Positions 7,589 through 16,515 of a stretch of 64,000 bases of DNA are shown one piece after another; positions within the stretch are counted from its first letter, which is position 1; every line of letters begins with the position of its first letter. Both the position numbers and the translations under genes were made by a program. The notes beneath the pieces are model-generated. The model had not been told where the DNA came from. It made no database searches and saw nothing but the letters and a program-made list of their open reading frames with translations. This DNA is from Pseudodesulfovibrio hydrargyri (lineage in GTDB: Bacteria; Desulfobacterota; Desulfovibrionia; Desulfovibrionales; Desulfovibrionaceae): contig NZ_LKAQ01000004.1 in the NCBI RefSeq assembly GCF_001874525.1, positions 2,382,654 to 2,446,653 on the forward strand. Direction: 5' to 3'.

Positions 7589-8347
7589 CTACTCGCCGCC
7601 CCATTTCCCTTGTTCTTCCACGCGGATGTACTTCTGGAAAGTGTAATAGAACCCGGCCAGCGCGTTGCACAGTCCGGCGGTGCCGTCCAGGAAGCCGAGC
7701 TTGAGCAGGTAGAGCTTGATAAAGCGCATGGCGGCGTGGAGCAGGGCCCGGGCCGGGCCGCCCTTGCGCCCCTTTTCGCGCAGGGCCGCCGCGCCCTCCT
7801 CGGCATAGTAGTTGATCTTGTCCATGTGCTGTCGGAAGGACTCGTAGGGGTAGTGGAGGATGTCGCCGGACAGCTTCCCCGTCTCGCCGAGCGGATGGAA
7901 GTGGTAGTGCGCGCCCGAGGCCGTGACCTCCATTTTACCGGACCGGAAGACGCGCAGCAGGTAGTCCGGGTACCACCCGGAGTGCTTCATGAACCGGTTG
8001 AAATAAAATGAGCTGCGCGGCACGTAATAGCCCGCCACCGGCTCTCCGGCCTTGAGCCTGTCCTCGATGGCCGCGCGCAGCTCGCCGGTCAGCAGCTCGT
8101 CCTGGTCCAGGGAGACCACCCAGGTCGTGCCGATCTCCTTCAGGGCGAAGTGGAACTGGTCCACCGGGCCGGGCCAGGGCCGGACCACGACCCGAGCGCC
8201 GCATTTTTCCGCGATCTCCCGGGTGCGGTCCGTGGACTGCGAGTCCACCACCAGGATCTCGTCGCAGAAGTCGAGGGACTTGAGGCATTTTTCGAGCAGC
8301 CGCTCGCCATTGTAGGTCAGGACCAGGCCGGTCACGGTTTCGCGCAT
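7589..8347 (-). CDS. Family 2 glycosyltransferase (WaaE/KdtX-like)
   Basis: The 252-residue protein has a GT-A fold start (VTGLVLTYNGERLLEKCLKS) and the nucleotide-sugar motifs EILVVDSQSTDRT and VSLDQDE, the latter being the metal-binding DxD equivalent. The later pattern (FYFNRFMKHSGWYPDYLLR, then HYPYESFRQHMDKINYYA) resembles WaaE-like lipopolysaccharide core glucosyltransferases. It probably acts on the cytoplasmic face of the inner membrane during LPS core assembly. AAGGAG sits before ATG. Donor and acceptor sugars cannot be told from the sequence. GmhB at the end of the window also belongs to LPS core (heptose) supply but is not linked to it. Confidence 0.82.
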   Translation of the reverse strand: MRETVTGLVLTYNGERLLEKCLKSLDFCDEILVVDSQSTDRTREIAEKCGARVVVRPWPGPVDQFHFALKEIGTTWVVSLDQDELLTGELRAAIEDRLKAGEPVAGYYVPRSSFYFNRFMKHSGWYPDYLLRVFRSGKMEVTASGAHYHFHPLGETGKLSGDILHYPYESFRQHMDKINYYAEEGAAALREKGRKGGPARALLHAAMRFIKLYLLKLGFLDGTAGLCNALAGFYYTFQKYIRVEEQGKWGGE

Positions 8348-8410
8348 GGGTTTTCTCCTTGGGCAGGGGGATCATAGCCGCTATCGGCGGCCCGGTCCAT
8401 CCGAAACGAA

Positions 8411-8440
8411 AAGGCCCCCCTTCCTGCGAAGAGGGGCCTT
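8411..8440 (-). terminator. Terminator downstream of uraA
   Basis: A 13-bp stem with one mismatch (AAGGCCCCxCTTC / GAAGAGGGGCCTT) is followed on the minus strand by TTTTCGTTTC, 15 bases after the uraA stop. Confidence 0.8.
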
Positions 8441-8454
8441 GGACGAGCGGGATG

Positions 8455-9819
8455 CTAGAGCTCGGCGGGGTCGTTTTCCTCGTTGCAGTCCTTGCAGGGC
8501 AGGATGAGGTTCAGGACCACGCCCGCGATGGCGCCGAGGCCGATGCCCTTGAGGTCGGTGATGCCGATGTTCAGGACCATGCCGCCCAGGCCGAAGACCA
8601 GGATGATGGCCACGATGATCATGTTGCGCGGCAGAAGCAGGTCGAGCTGGGCGCGGACCAGGGTGCTCAGGCCGATGACCGTGATGGCCCCGAACAGGAG
8701 CAGCATGATGCCGCCCATGACCGGCATGGGGATGGTGTTCAGGAATCCGCCGAGTTTGCCGACAAAGGCGAGCAGAATGGCGGCGATGGCGGCCCAGGTC
8801 ATGATCGCCGGATTGAAGGCGCGGGTCAGGGCCACGGCGCCGGAGACCTCGGAGTAGGTGGTGTTGGGCGGGCCGCCGAGCAGGGCGGCCAGGGAGGTGG
8901 CCAGGCCGTCGCCGAGCATGGTGTTCTGGATGCCCGGGTCCTTGACGTAGTCCTTGCCCGCGATGGAGCTGATGGCCAGGATGTCGCCGAAGTGCTCGAT
9001 GGCAGGGGCGATGGCGATGGGCACCACGTAGAGGATGGCCTCCCAGCTCCAGGTGGGCATGGAGAAGTTCGGCACGGCGAAGAGTTTGGCCTGGCTCACG
9101 GGAGCCATCGAGATCAGGGTGCCGTCCATCCACGGGGCCAGGCCCATGCCGTTGATCTTGCCGTCCACGGCCGAGTCCACGAAGGTCTGGTACATGGAGG
9201 CGGACAGGCCGGTGGCGTCCAGGATCAGGGAACAGGCGTAGCCCGCCACGATGCCGCACAGGATGGGCACGAGCTTGAACCAGCCCCTGCCGAGCAGGGA
9301 GACCAGGATGGTGGTCAACAGGGCCACGCCGGCCACGATCATGGACGGAACGGCGGGTTCGATCCAGACCTGGCCGTTGTGTCCAAGGGCCATCTTCACG
9401 GCTACCGGGCAGAGGATCAGGCCTATGAGCATGATCACCGGGCCGGTGACGATGGGGGGCAGGAGCTTGTGCAGGAAGCCCGCGCCGAAAAAGCGGATGC
9501 ACAGGCTGATGATCACGTACAGGACACCGGCCGCGGCCAGGCCGCACATTATTTCCGGATAGGTGAACTCTCCCTGCTGGGCCGCGAAGAGCGGCGGCAG
9601 GAAGGCGAAGGACGAGGCCAGGAAGACCGGGACCTTGCCCTTGGTGATGACCTGGAACAGCAGGGTGCCGATGCCCGCCGTGAACAAGGCCACGTTGGAA
9701 TCGATGCCCGTCAGGATGGGCACCAGGACCAACGCGCCGAATGCCACGAAGAGCATCTGCGCGCCCAGCAGGGCGTCCTTCAGTCTGAAATTGTACTCGG
9801 TGGAATGCACGTCACTCAT
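8455..9819 (-). CDS. uraA: Uracil permease (NCS2 family)
   Basis: This 454-residue inner-membrane protein has about 12-14 hydrophobic helices and the NCS2 features SSFAFLPPL and, near the middle, EHFGDILAISSI with PNTTYSE. It imports uracil by proton symport. I start at Met 9819 (MSDVHSTEYNF): GAGGAG lies just upstream, and the extra 25 residues in the longer open frame are not conserved-looking. It lies downstream of upp, which consumes the imported uracil, with a terminator-like hairpin between the genes. The C-terminus has an unusual short acidic tail with two cysteines (LPCKDCNEENDPAEL). Confidence 0.93.
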   Translation of the reverse strand: MSDVHSTEYNFRLKDALLGAQMLFVAFGALVLVPILTGIDSNVALFTAGIGTLLFQVITKGKVPVFLASSFAFLPPLFAAQQGEFTYPEIMCGLAAAGVLYVIISLCIRFFGAGFLHKLLPPIVTGPVIMLIGLILCPVAVKMALGHNGQVWIEPAVPSMIVAGVALLTTILVSLLGRGWFKLVPILCGIVAGYACSLILDATGLSASMYQTFVDSAVDGKINGMGLAPWMDGTLISMAPVSQAKLFAVPNFSMPTWSWEAILYVVPIAIAPAIEHFGDILAISSIAGKDYVKDPGIQNTMLGDGLATSLAALLGGPPNTTYSEVSGAVALTRAFNPAIMTWAAIAAILLAFVGKLGGFLNTIPMPVMGGIMLLLFGAITVIGLSTLVRAQLDLLLPRNMIIVAIILVFGLGGMVLNIGITDLKGIGLGAIAGVVLNLILPCKDCNEENDPAEL

Positions 9820-9879
9820 CGCTACCCACTCCTCTCTTATTGGTTGCGGAGCCCCCCGACTCCTGTGTTGCTCTCCGGT

Positions 9880-9909
9880 CTCAAAAAAAGGCACGCTGTG
9901 CAGCGTGCC
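9880..9909 (-). terminator. Terminator or attenuator between upp and uraA
   Basis: The perfect 9-bp stem GGCACGCTG / CAGCGTGCC has a 2-base loop. On the minus strand it is followed by CTTTTTTT, starting 7 bases after the upp stop and 60 bases before the uraA start. It either ends upp transcripts or lowers uraA expression relative to upp. Confidence 0.8.
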
Positions 9910-9915
9910 CTTTGC

Positions 9916-10542
9916 CTACTTGGTGCCGAATATCTTGTCCCCCGCGTCTCCGAGACCGGGGATGATATAGCCTACGTCGTTCAATCTCTCGTCCACCGCC
10001 GCGGTGTAGATGTCCACGTCGGGGTGCTCGTTCAGGATACGTTCGATGCCTTCGGGCGCGGCGCACAGGAACAGGCCGCGAATGGACTGGCAGCCCGCCT
10101 CCTTGAGCAGCTTGATGGTCGCGTTCAGGGTGCCGCCGGTGGCCAGCATGGGGTCCAGGATCAGGGCCATGCGCTCTTCGATGCGTTTGGCCAGCTTGAC
10201 GTAGTACTGGACGGGCTCCAGCGTCTCCTCGTTGCGGTAGAAGCCGACGACCGACGCCTTGGCCCCGGGGATCATGTCGTACACGCCGTCCATCATGCCC
10301 AGGCCTGCGCGCAGGATGGGCACCACGGTGACCTTCTTGCCCTTGATGCGGTCCACCTCGACCTTGCCCGCCCATCCCTTGATGGTCTTCTTTTCGGTCT
10401 CGAAATCCTTGGTCGCCTCATAGGTCAGCAACCGGGTGATCTCGTTGGCCAGCGTCCGGAAGTGGCTGGTGGAAATGTCGTGCTGGCGGAGCAGACCAAC
10501 CTTGTGCCGGATCAGCGGGTGGTCAACCAGGTGTAAGGCCAT
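9916..10542 (-). CDS. upp: Uracil phosphoribosyltransferase
   Basis: Upp converts uracil and PRPP to UMP in pyrimidine salvage. The 208-residue protein has the PRPP-binding loop ([16 protein letters not shown]), the uracil-binding C-terminal region ([18 protein letters not shown]) and the [12 protein letters not shown] motif. Met at 10542 ([14 protein letters not shown]) is chosen because AGAGAGG lies 5 bases upstream and family similarity starts there. It is divergent from the RluA-CoaE gene and lies upstream of uraA on the same strand. Confidence 0.95.
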   Translation of the reverse strand: MALHLVDHPLIRHKVGLLRQHDISTSHFRTLANEITRLLTYEATKDFETEKKTIKGWAGKVEVDRIKGKKVTVVPILRAGLGMMDGVYDMIPGAKASVVGFYRNEETLEPVQYYVKLAKRIEERMALILDPMLATGGTLNATIKLLKEAGCQSIRGLFLCAAPEGIERILNEHPDVDIYTAAVDERLNDVGYIIPGLGDAGDKIFGTK

Positions 10543-10715
10543 TTTCGCCTCTCTTTGGGTTTTTGATAATATGTAGGGGAAAGTTTCAATTGCGCAAAAT
10601 TTCTTTTTTCTAAGCCGATGGGGGGAGAGGGTCAAGAGCCAATTTTGTAAACGGCGAGTGCATAAAATCAATTTGAATTTTACTTTCCAATGATTCCCGG
10701 TATATCACCTTGACC

Positions 10716-12428
10716 ATGACAAACGAGAAATCCGAACAGTGTTGGGAACGGACCGTTTCGCGGGCCGACGCCGGGGTACGCCTGGACAAGTTCTGGGGCC
10801 GCGAACTGGCCGGGGAAGGCGTCTCCCGTGGACGCATCAAGAGCTGGATCGAGTCCGGCCTGGCCCTGGTGGACGGCGAGGCCGCTCCCAAGGGCAACCG
10901 CAAGCTGGCCCCGGGCCAGACCGTGGCCATCCGGGCCGCCGCGCCCGAGCCGGGCGAGTTTGCGGCCGAACCGGTCCGGGGCGACATCGAGGCCGTGTTC
11001 GAGGACGCCGACATGCTCGTGGTCGTCAAGCCCGCCGGGCTGACCACCCATCCCGCGCCGGGCGAACCCGGCCCCACCCTGGTCAACCTGCTGGTTCACC
11101 AGTGGCCGGACATCGCCGCCGAAAACAGTTCCATGGATCCGCAGCGGCCCGGCATCGTCCACCGCCTGGACAAGGACACCTCCGGGCTCATGGCCGTGGC
11201 CCGGACCGAAGCGGCCCGCCTGGCCCTGTCCGCGAGTTTCGCCGGGCGCGAGACCTTCAAGGTCTACCTGGCCCTTGTCCAGGGGTGCCCCGAGCCCCGG
11301 CAGGGGACCATCGACGCGCCCATGGGCCGCCACCCGCACCACAAGACGCGCATGGCCGTGCTGCCCAAGGGCGGGCGCGAGGCGCGCAGCGACTACCGGG
11401 TACTCTGGACCGGCCCGCGCGGACTGGCCTCCCTGGTGGCCGTGCGCATCCATACCGGCCGGACCCACCAGATCCGCGTGCATATGGCCCACATCGGCCA
11501 TCCGCTTTTGGGCGACGCGGTCTACGGCCCGCGCGAGAACGCCGAGTGGGCGCGGCGGCCCGACCGGCTGGCCGGGCTGGCCCCACGCCAGATGCTCCAC
11601 GCCTTTTATCTTTGCGTGCCCCATCCGGCCACAGGCGAGCCCGTGACCCGCTGGCTGGCCCCGCCCGAGGACTTCCGCGCGCTCCTGTCCGGGCTGACGC
11701 GCGAATGTTTGCGCGTGGGCATCGTGGGCATGCCGGGCGGCGGCAAGTCCACCCTGCTCAAGGCCCTGCGCGGCATGGGGCGGCCTTGTTTCTCGGCGGA
11801 CGAGTCCGTGGCCGCGCTCTACGGACCGGGCGGCGACGGCGCGGCCATGATCAAACAGCGGTTCGGCGGGCGGTATACCCTGGACGACGGCGGCGTGGAC
11901 AAGCCGGGCCTCTTCAAGGCCATGCGCGAATCCGAGGCCGTGCGCCGCGAGGTCATGGACATGGTCCATCCCATGGTCCGCCACCAATGCGAGGAATTCT
12001 TCCGGGCCCACCGCGACGAGCCCGTGGCCTACGCCGAAGTCCCCCTGCTCCTGGAAGGGGGGTGGCACAAGGACGGCATGGTCGACCTGGTGGCCGGGGT
12101 GCGTTGCCCGCCGGCCAAGCGCACCGGCGAGCTGCGCGAGCTCCGCCATCTCTCCCCGGAAATCCTGGCCGTGTTCGACTCCTGGCAGTGGCCCGAGGCG
12201 GACAAGCTGGCGGCCTGCGACGTGATCGTCGACAACGACAAGGGGCTGGCCGAGCTGGCCGAGGGCGCGCGCGGTCTGGACCAAACCGCCCAGGTCGCCT
12301 GGGAGCGGCGCAACCGGGAGTTCGCGGATTGGATGGACGGCTTGTGGCCCGGGCTGGCCGACGAGTTGTCCGGCGAATTGGCCGAGAAGCTGGCCGCCGG
12401 GCCGGACGGCGGAGGAAGCGAGGCGTGA
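10716..12428 (+). CDS. RluA-family pseudouridine synthase fused to dephospho-CoA kinase
   Basis: This 570-residue fusion joins two unrelated enzymes. Residues 12-75 are an S4 RNA-binding domain, and about 90-325 an RluA/RluD-type pseudouridine synthase with the catalytic motif HRLDKDTSG (Asp152) and GRTHQIRVH. From about residue 335 comes a CoaE-like kinase: P-loop GMPGGGKST, SADE, EVPLLLEGG, and the C-terminal VIVDNDKG. The first part isomerises uridine in rRNA or tRNA; the second phosphorylates dephospho-CoA, the last step of CoA synthesis. I recall the fusion from other Desulfovibrio-group genomes. A TTG six bases upstream is an alternative start; neither has a clear ribosome-binding site. 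Its stop overlaps the rhomboid start. Confidence 0.9.
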   Translation: MTNEKSEQCWERTVSRADAGVRLDKFWGRELAGEGVSRGRIKSWIESGLALVDGEAAPKGNRKLAPGQTVAIRAAAPEPGEFAAEPVRGDIEAVFEDADMLVVVKPAGLTTHPAPGEPGPTLVNLLVHQWPDIAAENSSMDPQRPGIVHRLDKDTSGLMAVARTEAARLALSASFAGRETFKVYLALVQGCPEPRQGTIDAPMGRHPHHKTRMAVLPKGGREARSDYRVLWTGPRGLASLVAVRIHTGRTHQIRVHMAHIGHPLLGDAVYGPRENAEWARRPDRLAGLAPRQMLHAFYLCVPHPATGEPVTRWLAPPEDFRALLSGLTRECLRVGIVGMPGGGKSTLLKALRGMGRPCFSADESVAALYGPGGDGAAMIKQRFGGRYTLDDGGVDKPGLFKAMRESEAVRREVMDMVHPMVRHQCEEFFRAHRDEPVAYAEVPLLLEGGWHKDGMVDLVAGVRCPPAKRTGELRELRHLSPEILAVFDSWQWPEADKLAACDVIVDNDKGLAELAEGARGLDQTAQVAWERRNREFADWMDGLWPGLADELSGELAEKLAAGPDGGGSEA

Positions 12429-13165
12429 TCCCCATCCGCGACAACGTGCCCCGCGAGACGCGGCCCTATGCCGTGCTGGCGATCATCATCGTTAACGCCC
12501 TGGTCTTCCTGTTCGTGTTCAGCCTTTCGCCCCAGGCCCGGGCCCAGATGTTCTATCTCTTCGGGGTGGTCCCGGCGCGCTTTTTCGAGCCGGACTGGGC
12601 GGCCTGGGCCGGTTATCCCGACACCCTGGGGTGGCCGTTTCTGACTTACATGTTCCTGCACGGCGGCTGGCTGCACGTCATCCTGAACATGTGGATGCTC
12701 TGGATTTTCGGCGACAACATCGAGGACGTCACCGGGCACGGCTGGTTCGTGCTCTTCTACGTGCTTTGCGGCCTGGCCGCCGTGGCCGTGCACATGGCCT
12801 TCGAGCGGTCCTCGCCCCTCCCGGTCATCGGCGCGTCCGGGGCCATCGCCGGGATCATGGGCGCGTACATCGTGCTCTACCCGCACGGCAAGGTCCTGAC
12901 CCTGATTCCGGTCTTCTTTTTTCCCTTCATCTTCCGCATACCCGCGTCCCTGTTCCTCGGGTTCTGGTTTCTCACGCAGATCCTCTCCGGAGTGTACTCC
13001 ACGGCCCACGGCGCGCAGAACGTGGCCTGGTGGGCGCACGTGGGCGGGTTCGTCGCCGGCATCGTCCTGATCCGCTGGTTCCGCCGCCCCGGCCGCTGCC
13101 GATACTGCTACAACCCGGACACCAGGGACTACGACCCCGAGGATTCGGATCCGCCCGTTGTGTAG
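12425..13165 (+). CDS. Rhomboid-family intramembrane serine protease
   Basis: This 246-residue membrane protein has about six helices and the rhomboid catalytic dyad: nucleophile Ser in VIGASGAIAG and the His in AWWAHVGGFVAG. HGGWLHVILNMWML supplies the conserved His and Asn of helix 2. It should cleave substrate transmembrane helices within the bilayer; substrates are unknown. The start is GTG overlapping the upstream TGA (GTGA), with GGAGG 9 bases before, so it is translationally coupled to the fusion gene. After the last helix comes a soluble tail with a Cys-x2-Cys pair (CRYC) and an acidic end. Confidence 0.93.
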   Translation: MIPIRDNVPRETRPYAVLAIIIVNALVFLFVFSLSPQARAQMFYLFGVVPARFFEPDWAAWAGYPDTLGWPFLTYMFLHGGWLHVILNMWMLWIFGDNIEDVTGHGWFVLFYVLCGLAAVAVHMAFERSSPLPVIGASGAIAGIMGAYIVLYPHGKVLTLIPVFFFPFIFRIPASLFLGFWFLTQILSGVYSTAHGAQNVAWWAHVGGFVAGIVLIRWFRRPGRCRYCYNPDTRDYDPEDSDPPVV

Positions 13166-13185
13166 GGAGAAAACCAGGAGTGGGT

Positions 13186-13275
13186 GCCGCTTCGCGGCGT
13201 TGCCGGGTGACTTCGCCTCTGGCGGGCAAGGGTTCGCCCCCTTGCATCCCATTTTGCGCCTGCGGCGCGAGGTGT
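13186..13275. repeat. REP-like dispersed palindromic element, copy 1
   Basis: Three hairpins in series: GCCGC-ttc-GCGGC (13186-13198), GCAAGGG-ttcgcc-CCCTTGC (13226-13245) and GCGCC-tgc-GGCGC (13256-13268), linked by TTCGCCTCTGGCGG. A near-identical element lies at 46087-46175, and the window's last bases begin a third. It sits 20 bases after the rhomboid stop. Confidence 0.8.
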
Positions 13276-13295
13276 CGGGCTTCGCCGGGAGAGGG

Positions 13296-13847
13296 CTATG
13301 AAAGTTGCCGGAACCGGTCGGCCAGGTGCCAGCGGTCCACCAGGGTGGCCACCGCCGGAGGAACGAGGGAACGCCACTCGCCGTCCTCGCGGATGGCCGC
13401 GCGCACGTCCGTGCCGCTGATCCCCTTTTCGCTTTGGGGCCGCTCCCACATGACGTGGGTGGTCAGGCCAAGGCCCTCGAACCGCTTGCGTTTCTCCCGT
13501 CCCCAGTCGTCGTAGATGGTCAGGTAATAGACCGCCTCGCGCGGGGCGCACCCCTCGAGCATTTCCGGGCAGTTGATCGGAAACGGAATCACGGAAAAAG
13601 CGTGCCGGTCCACCCCGGCCTCCATCAGGGCGGCCTCGATCATGGCCTTGCGCTCCTCGAAGGAAAGGGGGTTGTTCTCCCGGCTGGACCGCTCCGGGTT
13701 GGTCAGCTCCTCGCGGGTGGAGGCCGCGTCCGGGTTGGTCACGCCGATGATCAGCCGTTCGCACAATGCTTTTCCGGCCAACAGGTAGACAAGATGATCG
13801 TTGTGCAGGACCTGGAACCGTCCGTGGATGAAGCCGAGAGGGTGCAT
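13296..13847 (-). CDS. NadM-like nicotinamide-nucleotide adenylyltransferase
   Basis: This 183-residue protein belongs to the nucleotidyltransferase superfamily. It has GRFQVLHNDHL near the N-terminus, the (H/T)xxH ATP-binding signature of NadM-type enzymes, and ISGTDVRAAI near the C-terminus (ISGTxVR). NadM joins NMN or nicotinate mononucleotide with ATP to make NAD or its deamido form. The substrate is assigned by resemblance to archaeal-type NadM; another small nucleotidyltransferase substrate is possible. Start at 13847 has AGGAG 5 bases upstream and adjoins the stop of apgM, so the two are cotranscribed. Confidence 0.75.
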   Translation of the reverse strand: MHPLGFIHGRFQVLHNDHLVYLLAGKALCERLIIGVTNPDAASTREELTNPERSSRENNPLSFEERKAMIEAALMEAGVDRHAFSVIPFPINCPEMLEGCAPREAVYYLTIYDDWGREKRKRFEGLGLTTHVMWERPQSEKGISGTDVRAAIREDGEWRSLVPPAVATLVDRWHLADRFRQLS

Positions 13848-13849
13848 GG

Positions 13850-15169
13850 TCACTCCTGGGGATCGAGGATGAACGGGGGATGGTCGCCCGGCCAGTACTC
13901 CACCGGGTCGGGCGAGTCGTGGATACCGGCCAGCCGGGCGCGGTCCAGGTAATTGAGGACCGTGAACAGGAACTCGCGGCCGCGCATGCAGCCCAGCGCG
14001 CCCCCCGCAACGGCCACTTCGTCGAAGGCGGCGACCGCATCCCGGCGCACGCCCCGGCCCGCGAACATGAGCGGCACGGGCTCGCCCGAGTGGATCAGCG
14101 CGCCGCAACTCGGGGTGGAGTGGTCGGCGGTCACGGCCAGGAGCAGGCGCGGGTCGGCCAATATCCCGTCGGCAACCTCGCCCAGCCCTCGGTCCAGGGA
14201 TTCGATGACCCGGACCTTGGCCTCCGGGTTTTTGCTGTGGGCCGCCTGGTCCGGTCTCTTGGTGTGCACGTGGATGAAGTCGTAGTCGTCCTTCCGGTCC
14301 AGGGCCAGCCGGATGCGTTCGGCCAGGTCCGCGCCCGGATCGTCCGTGTCTCGCGCCTTGAGAAAATCCATGCCCGCGAACCGGGCCAGCCCGGCGTACA
14401 TGGCCCCGGTGGCGATGGACAGGCCGCGCAGCCCGTACCGCTGGCGCATGGTCGGGCAGCGGGTCAGCCGTCCGGCCCGCTGGGTGACCAGGCCGTTGGC
14501 CGGGATTTGCCCGGCCTTTTCCCGCTCGCGGTTCAGGGGCAGTGCCGAGAGGGTCCGGTGTGTCCGCACGAGATAGTCCTCCAGTGCCCGCGCCGTGCGC
14601 CGTGCAGCCGTATCCTCGTGGCCCTTGAGCGGCAGGGGGCGGGGCAGGAGCCGTCCGTCCACCATGGGATTGGTGTCGGTGACAAAGGGCGAGACCTCGC
14701 CGCGCAGGACCAGCACGCCGAACAGCCCGCCCACGGGGTGCACGGAACCGGTCACGCCCTCGAACAGGAAGGGCGGCAGGGCGGCGAACAGGGCTTCGGC
14801 CTCGCCGGGCGATGCGGGCACCTTGTCGTGCAGCAAGGTCAAGCGGTTGTCCGCGTCCGGGCCGATATGGGCGAAGTGGGTCAGCAGGGCCACGTCGTCG
14901 GTGCCGAGTTCGACTCCCGCGCCGAGGGCCTCCAGCGCGCCGCGTCCCGGGAATTCCTCGGGCAGGCCGCCGAACAGGGCGAAATGGGCGTTCTCCGAGG
15001 GCAGGGGCCGGCCGAACCGGGTGGCGTGGTACAGGCCGGTGGCCGAGACCGAGGCCAACCGGTCCAGACAGGGCGTGGCCGCCGCCTGGAGCGGGGTGCG
15101 GTCGCCGAGGCCGGGGTGGGAGCGGTCGCCCAGACCGTCCAGCAGGATCAGGATGCATGTATCAGGCAT
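13850..15169 (-). CDS. apgM: Archaeal-type cofactor-independent phosphoglycerate mutase
   Basis: This is an alkaline-phosphatase-superfamily protein of 439 residues interconverting 3- and 2-phosphoglycerate in glycolysis and gluconeogenesis. It shows LILLDGLGDR (first metal aspartate), ENAHFALFGG, VHTKRPDQAAHSKNPEAK with metal-binding His and Asp, and VTADHSTPS. This order matches ApgM rather than the bacterial GpmI type. Met at 15169 is the better family start; a Met 7 codons upstream (15190) is also open, and neither has a strong ribosome-binding site. It is divergent from the PHP gene, with about 100 bases of shared promoter space, and it is followed directly by the NadM-like gene. Confidence 0.85.
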   Translation of the reverse strand: MPDTCILILLDGLGDRSHPGLGDRTPLQAAATPCLDRLASVSATGLYHATRFGRPLPSENAHFALFGGLPEEFPGRGALEALGAGVELGTDDVALLTHFAHIGPDADNRLTLLHDKVPASPGEAEALFAALPPFLFEGVTGSVHPVGGLFGVLVLRGEVSPFVTDTNPMVDGRLLPRPLPLKGHEDTAARRTARALEDYLVRTHRTLSALPLNREREKAGQIPANGLVTQRAGRLTRCPTMRQRYGLRGLSIATGAMYAGLARFAGMDFLKARDTDDPGADLAERIRLALDRKDDYDFIHVHTKRPDQAAHSKNPEAKVRVIESLDRGLGEVADGILADPRLLLAVTADHSTPSCGALIHSGEPVPLMFAGRGVRRDAVAAFDEVAVAGGALGCMRGREFLFTVLNYLDRARLAGIHDSPDPVEYWPGDHPPFILDPQE

Positions 15170-15268
15170 TGGAGGCCCTGGTAGATTCATAGATACGCTC
15201 GATAACAGTAATGGGTATCATACATACAATCACATTGTCTTGGGCGGATGCGGGTGTAAGATAGGCCC

Positions 15269-15871
15269 ATGCTCATAGACCTTCACGTCCACTCCACCTG
15301 TTCCCCGTGCAGCATCCTGAAGCCTTCGGAAATCCTGGCCAACGCCCGTTCCCTGGGCCTGGATGCCGTTTGTATCACCGATCACGACACCATGTCCATC
15401 CTGACGCAATGTCGGGAGGGATTCCAGCCCGACGGGCTGCTCCTCATCGTGGGCATGGAGTACACCACGGATCAGGGCGACTACCTGATCTTCGGCGACG
15501 TCCGTTCCCTGCCCCATGGGCTGTCCGCCGAGGTCCTGCTTCCGGCGGTGCGCGATCTGGGCGGCGCGGCCATCTCGGCCCACCCGTGCCGGACATGGCG
15601 CCCGGCCGACACGATCATTTTCGACCAGGGGCTGTGCTCCATCGCCGAGGCGGAGAACGGGCGCAACACCGACGTCGAGAACGGCATGGCCATGGACCTG
15701 ATCGAGGCCCGCGGCATGACCGCCGTGGCCGGGTCCGACGCCCACTCCCTGGAGGAGCTGGGCCGTTGTCCCACGCGCTTCACCGTGCCGGTCAACTCCG
15801 TCCGGGACCTGGTCGACGCCCTCAACCAGGGCCACTGCTGTCCCTCCACGGCGCACCGCTCAGCGGCCTGA
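15269..15871 (+). CDS. PHP-domain metal-dependent phosphoesterase
   Basis: The 200-residue protein is a stand-alone PHP domain. All four motifs are present: DLHVHSTCSP (residues 4-13), ITDHDTM (36-42), ISAHPCR and VAGSDAHS. These bind a cluster of two or three metals and hydrolyse phosphate esters. Short free-standing members act on nucleotides or sugar phosphates, but the substrate here is not evident. The upstream region holds TTGTCT (15235) and TAAGAT (15257) at 16-base spacing; if these form the promoter, the transcript would have almost no leader. Cys residues in CSPCS and CC near the end are unremarkable. Confidence 0.82.
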   Translation: MLIDLHVHSTCSPCSILKPSEILANARSLGLDAVCITDHDTMSILTQCREGFQPDGLLLIVGMEYTTDQGDYLIFGDVRSLPHGLSAEVLLPAVRDLGGAAISAHPCRTWRPADTIIFDQGLCSIAEAENGRNTDVENGMAMDLIEARGMTAVAGSDAHSLEELGRCPTRFTVPVNSVRDLVDALNQGHCCPSTAHRSAA

Positions 15872-15892
15872 TTCCCTCTGGCCACTTCCCGT

Positions 15893-16450
15893 CTACCTGG
15901 GCGGGATCAGAAAGGACGTGACTTTGCGCACGCCCTTGACCCCCTTGGCCACCTTTACGGCCAGGGCGGCGTCCGCCTGGCTTCGGACCATGCCGAGCAG
16001 AACCACCTCGCCGTTCATGACCTCCTGTTCGATCTGGGTCGAGCTCAGGTCGCCGTTGGCGATGAGATCGGCGCGCACCTTGGCCGACAGTTCAAGATCG
16101 TCGGCCGTGGTGTCGGTCTCGGGCTTGAAATAGCTGGTCACCTTCTTTACGCCCTCGACCCCCTTGGCCGTCTTCACCGCAAAGGCGCGGAAGGGCTGGT
16201 CGTCGATCGCGCCCACCAGGTAGACGTGCTTCAGAAAGCAATACACGTGGACCTTGAGGGCCAGCTTGGAGTCCTTGTCCGCCAGATCGGTCTTGATGGA
16301 CAGCGATATCTTCTTGTCCGCCGCCTGGTCGCCCACGCTGCGTTCGTCGCGCGCGCTTTCGTAGATGGCTCCCCACGGGGTCCAGGCCAGGGAGGACAGG
16401 GCAAGGCTAAGGATCAGCGGGACGGTGGCGAGTGATCTGGAATGACGCAT
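15893..16450 (-). CDS. Periplasmic BON-domain protein
   Basis: A 185-residue exported protein. After MRHSR, a hydrophobic stretch (LATVPLILSLALSSLAW) is the signal peptide or anchor. Two tandem BON repeats follow, with the repeated pattern VAKGVKGVRKVTSFL and AKGVEGVKKVTSYF. BON domains bind phospholipid or envelope surfaces, as in OsmY. Its role is probably envelope maintenance under osmotic or other stress. Start 16450 has AGGAG 5 bases upstream; the longer open frame adds 24 residues that look like noise. It is divergent from the cbpA-cbpM-clpB stress operon. Confidence 0.82.
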   Translation of the reverse strand: MRHSRSLATVPLILSLALSSLAWTPWGAIYESARDERSVGDQAADKKISLSIKTDLADKDSKLALKVHVYCFLKHVYLVGAIDDQPFRAFAVKTAKGVEGVKKVTSYFKPETDTTADDLELSAKVRADLIANGDLSSTQIEQEVMNGEVVLLGMVRSQADAALAVKVAKGVKGVRKVTSFLIPPR

Positions 16451-16515
16451 GATTTCTCCTTGTCGAATATGTGGATAACTCTGTGGAAAATTGTCCGGTT
16501 GTCGTTTTTTCCGGC

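Noticed and set aside
13187..13252. Short open frames reading MGCKGA/MGCRGASPCPPEAKS at both REP-like copies
   Set aside because: They are translations of the repeat element, not genes; similar spurious peptides appear in annotations of related genomes.
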